This document shows, one piece after another, positions 34,124 to 45,368 of a stretch of 64,000 nucleotides of DNA. How positions within the stretch are numbered: position 1 is the first letter of the stretch; each line of letters begins with the position of its first letter. Origin of the DNA: Anthopleura xanthogrammica (taxonomy: Eukaryota > Cnidaria > Anthozoa > Actiniaria > Actiniidae). The position numbers were made by a program, and so were the translations under genes. Below the pieces are notes generated by a model. That model was not told the origin of the DNA and searched no databases. It worked only from the letters and a program-made list of their open reading frames with translations. The DNA lies in assembly GCA_964019055.1 (NCBI GenBank), contig OZ025218.1:10351486-10415485 (forward strand). Direction: 5' to 3'.

Positions 34124-37100
34124 ATGTTGAACGAAACGATGCTTATACCCGATTACATGGACGAGCCCGAATGGCTTCGTATTGGAAGACTAACGGTAGA
34201 AGTCCTACTCGCTCTGTTTGGGGTGATTGGCAACATTGCTGTAATCATCGCTATTGTCAGGTGTCCATTCATGAGAACAGTTACCAATATATTCATCTGT
34301 AATCTGGCAGTTGCTGATCTTGGCGTATTGTTATTTTCCTTCCCGTTTGCGGTCGTGAAAGAGCAAACTCTGTTCTACTGGCCTCTGGGAAAGGCGCTTT
34401 GCCAAGTTGCCTATCCCTTATCGGAAGTGTTCATCGGGGTTTCTGTTTGGTCGATCGCGTTCATCTCTGTAGATAGGTAGGTACCAAAACTTGCATGATA
34501 ATATTATATCATACTATTATCATATATTATATTATTACATATTCAAAACTTCTGGTTTTGCATGACAAATTGCGTTCAAGATATTAAAACTTCAAAATAA
34601 AAATTATCTGATTGATGGCAACAAAAGTGCCGTTTGCACTGACGCCGGTTGATAACTTATTTTATCAGACAAAAATGTTACTTAAATTAGCATCAAGCAT
34701 ACGTAATTTTTTGATATCAGTTATCTAAGTCATATCTGAGAGGAAATGTTTGAATCAACCCTTGAAGAGGATGATAAGATCACACAGTGACTCCGACATG
34801 CAAAAATTGATTTGTTTTTCAACAAAAAACGCTTGTCATTTGTCGACATCTTCAATTGTTTTTCATTGACTTCCTTTTAAGAACCAAGTAGAGTTTATCA
34901 TTGACTGCCTTTAAAAACTGGCTTGCCAGATGTCTTACAACTGAACCCTAACTTCAGATTATGCTACAAAAATACCGCAATACCATGATAGATAAACAAC
35001 ACGATATTCAGTAAACCCCCAAGCGATTAATAAGGAAAGGAAACTTTTTAATTTGATTCCGATTCAAAGGGTACGACAAAAAACGGTAAAACGGGAATTG
35101 CGTGTTTGGAGAAAACCTTGGTGATTGTTAGCAATTTTTTTTTCTTTTTTTTTCTCTCTCTCTCTGTCTTTACCTTGCTAGAGGCGTCACTGCTGGACTC
35201 TTTCGTGGCGTTGTGAGTCGGCTTCTTTTCTTGTGCTTTTTATCCCAAAACTTTTTCATTAACGTCCAAAATAATTCAACCGTCGAAAAACAGCTTTTCA
35301 AATTAACTATTTTTCCCTCTAGTTTGCATAAAATTTTTTCGGATTTTTTTATTACTTTTATTATTATTATTATTTTGCAATATCGTTAAATTGTTTCAAT
35401 TTAAAGTTTTATTTAATGCGATGCCAAAAACTAAAATATTTACCAACCAACGAACACAACCAAATTTGAAAAAGCTGCTTTGGTTTCCAAAGTCCATTTG
35501 TACAACGTTGTGCATTGCCTGCAAGGCACTCGGACTAGGATATATTTTTCCATTAGTTTTTATTGGATTTTTCAGGTGTAACTGTATATCCCAGTACCAT
35601 GATGCTCGTTCTAGCCGGGCCCGGAAATATTCACTTGCTCCTTGTTCTTCTGTCGCTGACTAATTTCACTAAAAAAATCCCAAATTTCTTATCGTATCTT
35701 AATTTTCATTCGTTTCTTTTTGTCAAGACAAGTAATATTAATGACATGTTTTTCTTAGGTAATCATTTTTCGCCTGAGGGTTAATGTTCGTACTTTACAA
35801 AGATATTTTATCATTCTCGTTAAGTTACGTGCAGTTTTGATTTAGTATTTGAAATGAGTGAATTTTTCACAAGAAAACAATGAAGATGCCATCGGCGACG
35901 GTCAACTATCTCGTCTATCTAAGCTCTTTTTATCTGATATATATATTTGTTCACGGCTTTCAATGTCCTTCCCTTTAAACCTTTATCTTATTCCAACCAC
36001 CCACGCTGGCATCACCAAGTTACATTGCCAAAAAAAAAACCTTGAGCAAAAACGATCTACATGGTATCTAAGACAAACATTGTTCTCACCAATCAATGAT
36101 TTAAAGGTTAGAGATCGGTCAGTAACCAGCTATTGTACTCCTAGTAACTCTGCATGGGGTTTGTTATCTTTAATGCAGTTCCGACCATGATTTCTCTAGC
36201 ACAAAAGCTAATTCTTAAGATGTCGTATAATTAGAGAATAAACTACATACTTAGCGGGGATCAGAATTGGCGTAGATTCTTGAATCCAACGAGGGAAAAA
36301 ACCAACAAGGTGACAAAGGTGCCGCTTCGTCTGTTTTCGTCTTGTAATTGAACTTAAATCTCCCTAATCGTTGTGTAATGTTTGTATCTAAAAAAGACTG
36401 CGCTGGAGACTTAACTAAACAAACATTTCCATTTTTCGGCTTGCATAGATTCAAAAGAACAGATTGAAATTGCAATTTAAAAGTGCCTAAGGCTTCTTAT
36501 GCGCGTAGAAGATCAGATATTACATTCCTTTGTCTGGAAAGTACTGATCTGTGCTGGGTGCATGTTCTGTTTACGAAACTTAGCCCGTGACCCAAGAATG
36601 AAGGTCTTTCTTCTATCTGTGCGGAGATAAAATCCAAAACTGTCCCGGTTTTCTCTGACTGTTGATCAACCCTCTCTTTACATCGAGCCTTACGTAATTT
36701 GAGAATAACGCGACTCCAAATAAAAAAAGTTAATGATAATGATATCTTGATATTCACACAGAAATCTCGTTTCTGTAGGGTTCTTGTAGCGTGATAACCA
36801 CAAAGGATCTCTGTAATGTAATGTAATATGATTTCATGATATTAAGTTGAGTGAGTTTTTGATAATATGTCGATATTCGTACATTTTTATCAACACCCTA
36901 ATATTATTATACTAATTTTAGTTCATGATATATAAAGAATATTTCTGCAGGGCAATATATTTAATATTATGATAAATGTACCGAATTTTTGTCAGCATTC
37001 TTTCACGACAACAGTTTTTGTGGCGCATGCGGGATAACGGTGTGTTGTTTTTACAGTATTTCGTATCGTAGAATCTATACACGTTCTAGATTTGTCTTTT

Positions 37101-40100
37101 ACCTTCCGTGGGGGGAGGGTAGTGAAGGGTCGGTAAAGAGCAATGAAAAACCCCTAAGAAACGCAGCTGAAAAAAGGTTTTCCTTCCCTAAACTATCGTT
37201 CCGTCTTTGTTTTCCCTTTCTTTGCTTTCTCCTTACTTCTTTCCTTCCTTTCTACCGTTCCCTGTTTCCCCTCATTCCTTCTGTCATTCTTCTTTTCCCT
37301 TTCATTATCTCTTTTCTTTTATTCTTTATTTACTCACTCTTCTTTTTCGTCTTTTATTTCCATCCTTTTTTCTTTCTTCTTTTTATACAAAAAGTAGCTT
37401 TGAAGGATCGAATGTCCTCGTTATAAATCTCATCATTCGTACCCATTATCTACTTATTGCACATGTCTTTGAGGTAAAACTAAACAACAAAGCCACACGA
37501 CAAAAAAAGCCTTATAAACGACCACGACTGAGAGTTTCCAGACACTTTCGACCCATCCATTATTCAGTATTTACTATACTTTTAACGTCGAAATAACTAC
37601 TGCGAATGCACTTAACTGAATCCATGGTAAAATGTTGCTAAAACCTTTGGAGTCCGTTATAATTGAGTTTCGCTCTCAAAACTTTTCAAGCATTTTTTTT
37701 TTCTTCCGGAAAATAACATTTCGACATGCTTGACAATAAGTTGTTGAGTTCTTTATTTTAAGTATTTTTTCCCTTCTAAAACAGTTCATAAGATGTTGTG
37801 CTTAAGATGGTGCTAGACGCCTCCCTCTATTGTTAAAATCTTCTTATTTTTGGGTTATTTTTCTAAAACTGTTGTTGTAAAAATGATGTACTTTGGATGG
37901 TGACAGTGGCGGATCCAGAAGGATTTCAAGGGGGGTGACTGGTACCTAGCAAGGCATTACATAGTGTATTTTTTGTTCTTATCTTATCCTTTATTCTTAT
38001 TATATTCAACTACAAGGGGGGGTGACTAGTCACCCAATTCACCCCCCTGGATCCGCCCTTGGGTGATTTGAAACTGTGTAGGAGTCAGCCATTTGTGTTA
38101 GCTATTTTTAGAAGCTTTAGACGTCTGACTATAGTCGATGAACTTAGCGTAAGTCCCTGCTTAGTTGCCAGCCTTTCTCAAGCGGCCATAATTTTAAAGG
38201 TTGGTAAAATAACAAGAAAGTGGTACTTCATTAATTTGGACAATTGCTGGCACAGATGATGAATGATGGCGGTAAAACGTAGTAGGACAACAAATATCAA
38301 TGGTCTTCTATCGAACAATTAAATGATTAGTCTTAGGTATTTCTTGTTGAGCAAATATCCATAAAATAATCACCGCGATGGTTGAACAATAACATTTTTA
38401 TAAATAGATATCATAAACCTTGAAGTGAGTCCACTGCGTGTTTGGATTCGTGTTGTTTTCGCGGTGGTTTTGTTGCCATGGAAACCTCATAATGCAGGTG
38501 TGTGGTTCCCCGTGAAAAATAAAAGAACAAAGACTAATTTGGCAAGTGTTTTAGATCGAGTTAGCGATTATTCTTAATAGAGTAAAAGGAAAAAAGACCA
38601 AAATATTAAAGTCGCTCGCTAAACCGTACAATCCAAACCTTTCTAGCAAGTATACAGTCCTTCAAGCAGTTTGAATTTCTAAAAAGCGAAACTCAACAAC
38701 TTCTTATCAAAACCTCGAAAATAATATTTTTTTTTACTAAAAAAATTCTTATTCACAAAAGACATTGATGAACCACATTAACCGCCCGTGGTGAATCACC
38801 ATTCCTACTGCTACCAAAACAACTTCTAATATTTATATTAGGCTTTCGTTGACTGATCCAGTCCAGTGTGTAATAGATTGATCTAAATAAGGGTGTGATA
38901 TTGGAACTAAGAATTTAATATCCGCCAATATAAGTTGGTATTAGTTAACCAATTCAGGCTCCTCATCCAACCACAAATTATTTAGATATTTATAAAGTTA
39001 GACATAAATTGGGCCAAAGGGACGGAAAAAAAGAGCGAGGAAATCAAGTTGAAAAGAAAAGCCGACAATCTCCTGATATCAAAAACTAAAGAAAATAACT
39101 AGTAAGCCCCCCCCAAGTTGTGATTTCATGTAGTAGTGTTTTATTAGAAAATTCGAGTAAAAAAATCCCAATCATTCGGGATGAAGTCATCAACAGCTTC
39201 TTCCTAAGCAATAGACCCCTTGCAGCACGTCAGAGCAGCTCAATTTGGAGGGCAAAACAAAAGAATTTCAATCCCCTGAGAATAACGTGCTGCAAGGGGG
39301 CTATTGTGAAATGTTTAGTCGTGATCTTTTCCGACTGTAAACTTAGTAACAGCGTGGAAACACATCTGCGCATGCACAGGCGTGTAATTTAGATCCACGG
39401 AGACCAAAAGAATCGTGGGCTCGGGAAACAATGGCGGGGAAAATATTGATTCTCGGGGGAAGAATTTGATATTAACGTTAGAAAAAAAAAATACTACATC
39501 TTTCGTAATATTTGAATGAATTGTTCGTACATTCGTACTTATGTTTTGAGAAAACTTAACTTTTGAATTGGCCAAACCGCTGACCCATCTCAGTTCACCT
39601 CGTAATTTATTTGCGAACAAACGAAATAGAATATTGAGGTTTTTAAATTAATTTATATGTTAAGTAAGAATCCGCCAATCTTTTACCACTGTACCACGTT
39701 TTTCAATCTTCCAGCTCTTTGTAGTTTCTTTTTTCAGTGAATCTTCTCGCTTTGTGTGCTGAGAACATTAGTCATTTCTTCTCCATTTTCTATCGTCCTT
39801 GGGGGCATTTGTTAATTAACATTATAAGTTAACAAATAAAGGCTGGTGGTTTGTTGACGAGATACCAGTAAAATAATTGATATTTTATCGCGATTTAATG
39901 AGGTTCTCAGCCATGGCGATAATTATTTTAAAGTTACCTGTAGATGGTCTTTTGTTTCCATAGCGTGATGTTGGCCTGTAGGAAAAAAGGAATTTTTTTT
40001 AGAAACGAAAACAAGGCGCAGTTCAAACGTCGATATTGAATCAAAATTTTGAACAACTGTTTAAAAACTATGACCTTCGACTTCTGATCAAGTAGTGGGG

Positions 40101-41350
40101 AGAAAAGTTTTTATTTTTTTAAAGTTATTATTAGTTTTCTTGTGAAACAGAAAGCACGTTTTCGTGTGGTTGTTGCTGTTTATTCCAGTAAAAGCGTTCT
40201 TCAGCCTCTTAAAGTGAGACATAACAAACGTTGCTAAAATCTTAGATCTTATTTTTGTGGTTTTTACTTAGAAGCAAAGTCCTCACGTACGACAAATAAA
40301 CCTCACGTACTAAAAACATTATTTGCGTTACAGACATGACAAGAAGAATGGCAAATTTGGTTTTAGCGATTTTTATAGCGGATGTTTTGTTTGACTATGT
40401 TTGATTGATGTGTTTGTTTGATGTTGTTTATTCATCAATTATTGTTGGTTATTCGAGTTGCAATACCCCAATTTACTCCGGCCAAAGTAAAAGGGTCCAT
40501 AAAAGAAATAATACTCAAGGGAATGACATGTGGTCTGAAATGGTCATGTTTTTAAAATCTTTTCAGGTATCGCGGAATCGTTAATGACAGCCATCTTCGA
40601 TCCAGGAAAATTGCCCGCATTATCTGTTTCATTTCTTGGATAATATCTTTTCTAGTGCTGTGCCTCCCTCTGCTCATTGTGACGCGCTATTGGGAGATGC
40701 TTGGGTTCAAGGATTGTCTTCAGGAATGGCCTGAACATCACCGTCAGTCAATGACGCAAGGTTACACTTTCATCTCATCCTTCCATAACTATGTCCTTCC
40801 TCTCTCAATCATCTTGTGGACATACTTCAAGATATTTCGCAAACTTGGCAACAGTACTGCCTTCAACAAGTCAACCCGCAGAGCCAAGAACCTGCGCGAT
40901 AGCTCGTCATCTCGACACGACGATCAGCGAATCAAGAGAAACAACCGAGCCAAGAAGATCCTTACCCCAGTCGTGGTGGTTTTTGCTGTGACGTTACTTC
41001 CTGTCAATGTATTCCGACTAATACTAACATGTATGCCCAGCTTGCTGCACTTCCATTACCTCTGGGTTCTTTATAACTTGTGTGTGATTGCGTCTGTGTT
41101 GAATTCCTCATGTAACCCTTTCATTTATGCAGTTGTCAGTGATAACTTTCGCATGGCATTCAGGAGAATGTTGGGAGCTAAAGAGAAGTTCGCCCGCAGA
41201 CGAGCGCCTTTTTATGCCCATTTATGCTCTCCAGAAGGCGCTACCACCACCTTCAAGCTGCATCCCAATACCTCCCCAAAATCAACGACTACTACAAACT
41301 TCCCCATAGTTTCTACAGGCTCATTAAGCTGTTCATCAGATCAGGTTTGA
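34124..41350 (+). CDS. Class A (rhodopsin-like) GPCR, neuropeptide-receptor type
   Basis: Two coding exons, 34124-34476 and 40567-41350, joined in phase 2 exactly inside the DRY arginine codon (donor GTAGGT, acceptor TTTTCAG), give 378 residues. Seen in order: N-glycosylation site NET near the N terminus; TM1 with GN; TM2 LAVADLGVLLFSFPF; WPLGKALCQ before TM3; SVDRY at the end of TM3; TM4 tryptophan (CFISWIISF); TM5 YVLPLSIILWTYFKIF; a basic third intracellular loop; TM6 TPVVVVFAVTLLPVNVFRLI; TM7 NSSCNPFIYAVVSDNF; and a Ser/Thr-rich tail. Family knowledge: such receptors couple peptide or amine ligands to G proteins; the pattern is nearest NPY/QRFP/orexin-like receptors but the ligand cannot be assigned. 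Odd: TM6 has Leu where most class A receptors have the CWxP tryptophan. The 6.1-kb intron holds MITEs. A polyA signal AATAAA is at 42520-42525. Confidence 0.92.
34477..37903. other. GPCR intron, first part
   Basis: AT-rich; CT/T-rich run near 35135-35165 and a TTA/TTAT run near 35350-35375. No additional exon recognised. Confidence 0.5.
37904..38061. mobile_element. hAT-like MITE in GPCR intron
   Basis: Ends CAGTGGCGGATCCAG (37904-37918) and CTGGATCCGCCCTTG (38047-38061) are inverted repeats of the CAGTGGCG type common in non-autonomous hAT elements; an inner GGGGGGTGACT motif is also mirrored. A GGTGA direct repeat flanks the element, shorter than the usual 8-bp hAT duplication. Confidence 0.65.
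38062..40483. other. GPCR intron, middle part
   Basis: AT-rich; contains the short hairpin element at 39209-39306 and nothing else recognised. Confidence 0.5.
39209..39306. mobile_element. Short hairpin element, 98 bp
   Basis: CAATAGACCCCTTGCAGCAC on the left and GTGCTGCAAGGGGGCTATTG on the right form 20-bp near-perfect terminal inverted repeats. MITE-like; no coding. Confidence 0.75.
40484..40546. mobile_element. Half copy of the TA-flanked MITE
   Basis: AATAATACTCAAGGGAATGA then CATGTGGTCTGAAATGG matches the right arm of copies A, B and D. It ends about 20 bp before the exon 2 acceptor of the GPCR. Confidence 0.75.
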
Positions 41351-42030
41351 CCTCTTTCTCTTTCACATGACTTTTGGGGTCATAAACTTTAGACTTTTGC
41401 ATTTCAATCGTATGACCTGCTTGGCCTATTTATCTATCACGTGACATTTGGTGTCAAGAACTTTGGACTTTAACCTTGCAATCGTGTGACCTGCTTGGCC
41501 TATTTATCTATCACGTGACATTTGGTGTCAAGAACTTTGGACTTTAACCTTGCAATCGTGTGACCTGCTTGGCCTATTTATCTATCACGTGACTTTTGGA
41601 ACCATGGAATTTGGACTCTGACCTTTCATCGTGTGACCTGCTTGGCCTATTTATCTATCACGTGACTTTTGGAACTATGAAATTTGGACTCTGACCTTTC
41701 ATCGTTTGACCTGCTTGGCCTATTTATCTATCACGTGACTTTTGGAACCATGGAATTTGGACTCTGACCTTTCATCGTGTGACCTGCTTGGCCTATTTAT
41801 CTATCACGTGACTTTTGGAACCATGGAATTTGGACTCTGACCTTTCATCGTGTGACCTGCTTGGCCTATTTATCTATCACGTGACTTTTGGAACCATGGA
41901 ATTTGGACTCTGACCTTTCATCGTGTGACCTGCTTGGCCTATTTATCTATCACGTGACTTTTGGAACTATGAAATTTGGACTCTGACCTTTCATCGTTTG
42001 ACCTCCATGGCCTATTTCTCTATCACGTGC
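41351..42030. repeat. 73-74 bp minisatellite with CACGTG E-boxes
   Basis: About nine copies of a unit containing TGACCTGCTTGGCCTATTTA then TCTATCACGTGAC. Eight copies have TCACGTGAC (positions 41437, 41511, 41585, 41658 and onward), the ninth TCACGTGCT. A degenerate first unit starts at the GPCR stop codon itself (GTTTGACCTC), so the array would be in the 3' UTR if the AATAAA at 42520 is used. Confidence 0.92.
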
Positions 42031-42519
42031 TATTGGTGTCAAGAACTTTGGACTTTGACCTTGCAATTATGTGGCCGGCCTGCAACCACCAATCATGTGA
42101 TGTCACGTGCTTACTCAATCACGTGATCCGTGAATCACATGACCTCCCGTGTGACTTGTCAATCATATGACGTCAGTAAACTTTACAGGTTTATTTGTTG
42201 GAAGAAAGACGCACATTACGAGTCTGGTTCGAAACACTGAACTGAATTTTAAAACTGAGAAACTTCTCGTTCACGTGACATCGAGATTACTGCCTCAAAT
42301 GATCCCGTTCAACTGTTAAGTAATGTGAGATAAGTGGCTGTATACTGGACTATAAAACTGGTTTGAAGAGGAAACTCTTTTTGAATTTGTTGTATGTAAA
42401 TATTTATTACGCTCTTTGTTAGCAACTAGAATCTGTGTGAGAACACTGCAGACTTTGCGGCTAAGTTCTGAAGAGAAAGGTATCATATAGCCAGCTTTGT
42501 TCAACTGAAGTAAGATCAA
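42031..42519 (+). other. GPCR 3' UTR continuation
   Basis: Further scattered CACGTG and CATATGACGTCAG (CRE-like) motifs between 42100 and 42180, then AT-rich DNA up to the polyA signal. Confidence 0.45.
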
Positions 42520-42525
42520 AATAAA
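42520..42525 (+). terminator. Candidate GPCR polyA signal
   Basis: AATAAA, the first strong signal after the stop codon at 41350; implies a 1.2-kb 3' UTR that includes the E-box array. Confidence 0.4.
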
Positions 42526-43611
42526 GCTCTTCTATGCTATAATGTACATACAATATATAGATATATATTAATGGTTTGAAAAACCTACTTTCCTCGTTGT
42601 ATTGATAATCTATATTATACAAGATTTCATTGTATCTCAACGCATCGCTGAAAGGTTCGAGCGATCTTACTTGGCCTGTGAAAGAATATATATCATAATA
42701 TATACTAGTTATACAATGGTTTCTCGTGGCATACCGTGGAATATCCCACGAGTCACTTGTAGTTTCTAGTATACACACGAGCCGAATATACAATGGCTTT
42801 CCTGCTTTCTGATTGGCTGTATTTTCTATGGTGTGGGATAAAATAGTTATAGGCACAAATTCCAATGTTTGTTTTTACTTTGACTTTTGTTTCATACGCC
42901 AAGTAAAATCACTCAAATTCAGAATTATATATCTTTCTGTCTATATAAAAAATATTTAAAAACTTTTTGTTAAAAATATGTATTATCAGCTGATAAAAAA
43001 AGACAATATTTTGTTTTGTCTCGCTTGAGTTGGCCGCACTTAACCTCCCACCAAAAGTGAAAATGATCTTTAATTATTGTTCTTAAACCGAAAAGTTATC
43101 ACGATAACCTATTAACCAAGGCGTTATAATTATCTTGTAAATAAGGTAGGGTAGGGTAGAGGAACATGGGTTTTTAGGGGTTTCCGCTATCGCATCGTAG
43201 AAAAATAAGCTGAGAAATACTTAATAATTGTATCCTGTATGGAACTATATTATTTGAATAAAGTTTATTCCACTGACAGTCACGACTGGGGTGTTTTAGG
43301 AGAAACAGAGATGTTTAGAGTCAAGAATCTTATCTTGCGCGCGCTTATCTAAGGAATGAGGAGCAAGGAGAGTGGTCTAATGAGCTGAGGTGGTCGTGCA
43401 TAAACAAGTCTTATCGAACAGATCAACGTTACCGAAGGATTACAAAAAGGAAAAATGGTTGACAAGTTAATCAGGGAGATTTGTTCACAGTATTTGTACA
43501 GCTAATCTTAGTCGGAAGATTTTACAAAGCAATAATCTGCGGCCCAGATGACAAGCTTAGTACAAAATTCTTTTTTTTTAATTTTCTATTTTTTTACCAA
43601 CCAATACTAGT
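42526..43611. other. Intergenic, no gene seen
   Basis: AT-rich. A 134-codon minus-strand frame (42865-42461) has no recognisable domain and overlaps the probable GPCR 3' end. Confidence 0.5.
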
Positions 43612-44228
43612 TGCGCAGCCTTTCAGTCAAACCACACCCTTGAAAAGTATATCAAATCATTAACTTGTTTAATATTTTACTAGTGCATTGCTTTAGATTG
43701 CGCTCACAGTCTTTCAGTCAAACCACACACATGACAAGATTGTCTTCTTTTCTGATCAATAACTTGTGATAAGACATTCTCTGTTTAATTTTTTAACAGG
43801 GTATCGATTAACATTGCGCTCACAGTCTTTCAGTCAAACCACACACTTGACTTGATCTTGACAAGTTTTCTTTTCTGGTTATCAACTTGTAATCTGTTTA
43901 AATTTTTACCAGCGTATTGCTTTAGATTGTGCACACAGTCTTTTAGTCACACCACAGACTTGACAGGCTTTCAAAGAGTCTTTTCTGATCATTAATTTGT
44001 GATACAACTTACTCTGTTTAATTTTTTATCAAGGTATCGATTTAGATTGCGCTCACAGTCTTTCTGTCAAACCACACACTTGACAAGTTTTCGTTTTTGA
44101 TCGTCAACTTGTGATACAAGATACTCTGTTTAATTTTTTATCAAGGTACCGATTTAGATTGCGCTCACAGTCTTTCAGTCAAACCACACACTTGACAAGT
44201 TTTCGTTTCTGATTATCAACTTGTGACA
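43612..44228. repeat. About 115-bp tandem repeat
   Basis: About six diverged copies of a unit with TTAGATTGCGCTCACAGTCT, TTCAGTCAAACCACACAC, then GATCATCAACTTGTGATA and TCTGTTTAATTTTTTA. Spacing between copies is about 115-120 bp. Confidence 0.88.
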
Positions 44229-45368
44229 CAACTTCTACTTCAAACCCACTAGATGAAGGACGGTTAGGGTTTGTTTTCTTACAATGTTCTGACCATTCAA
44301 AAGTCAATCAATAATTCATGTGCGCAATTTGATTTTTCTTTTGATCAACTCGTTTTTTCAACTACTTCAAATTTAGCAAAATTATTTATGGCAGAGATGT
44401 TATTAATAATTTTGTCGGCAACACTGCTCTTGAAAGCATGAGCTTTCTTGAGACTTAAAGGAATGTCGTCTCAGTGATTTGCGGTTACGCGAAGTTTATT
44501 TTAAAATAGCATTCTGACGCCGATAAATATCCGGGGGGAGGATGTTTGTTGATAGGTTGAAATTGGCTATGCGCGCAATTATGTGTGCGCAGTAAGAATA
44601 GACCATTTTCGAGATGCGCGAGCGCTTTCAAAAATATCTCAGGCGCAGACATGAAAAGGAGGCATTTTCGGGCAAGATCACGAGCGCTTTTGACCCGAAA
44701 ATGCATAATTGAATGGCTTCCTCAGGGAAAACTGTTCGAATTTATAAATACGATCCCACGTGTACCCTCATGATTTTTGATTGGTTGAGAAAAAACAATG
44801 AGCCATTAGCCAAAAGGACACTAGGGGACCCTGGTAGGTTAGGGTTTGTTTGCCGAAAATGGACGCTGTCTACCCCCGTTAGGGTTTTAAAAAGCTAACC
44901 AGCATAACCGACACGCGTGAAAAACGTCTGCGCATGCTCTAAGTCCGCATGCAAATTAGTCAAAAGCGTCTTCGTGCTATTGTAAAAATATTCAAATTTG
45001 ACTTTCACACTTGCCTGAAGAATAGTCTTTACAAAATGCCAAAACTTAAAGTCAGTTCTTGAAACTTAAGGCTAATTCTTTCATATTGTCTTTATTAATA
45101 CAGTATCTTGGTCTCACAAAAGTATACCCACGAATTTTTTTGTATACTTGGAGAAAACAAGCATTTATTTTCTCACTAAGACTCTTTAATTCTCACTAAA
45201 AAACGTTTTTCTCTAGTGTCAGCATAACCAGCATATTCCCAACATATTCCCCAGCCCCCTCTCCCCGGGCCCCTCCCCTCCTCTCCCCCAGCCCCCTCTC
45301 CGATCCCAAAAGATCCTCCAAAAGATCCGAAACTCAAAGGTCTTTGTCTTGCTGCACAAATGAATGCC
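44229..45368. other. Upstream region of the TauD-like gene
   Basis: Contains CpG-rich words (GATGCGCGAGCGCTTTC, near 44613) and a C-rich stretch at 45240-45310 just upstream of the inferred start codon; the likely promoter is here. No exon recognised. Confidence 0.4.

Noticed and set aside
36989..37596. Frames of 145 and 129 codons inside the GPCR intron
   Set aside because: Low-complexity Phe/Leu/Ser-rich translation of a CT-rich tract.
42461..42865. 134-codon minus-strand frame
   Set aside because: No domain, AT-driven Ile/Tyr-rich composition, and no supporting splice or promoter context.
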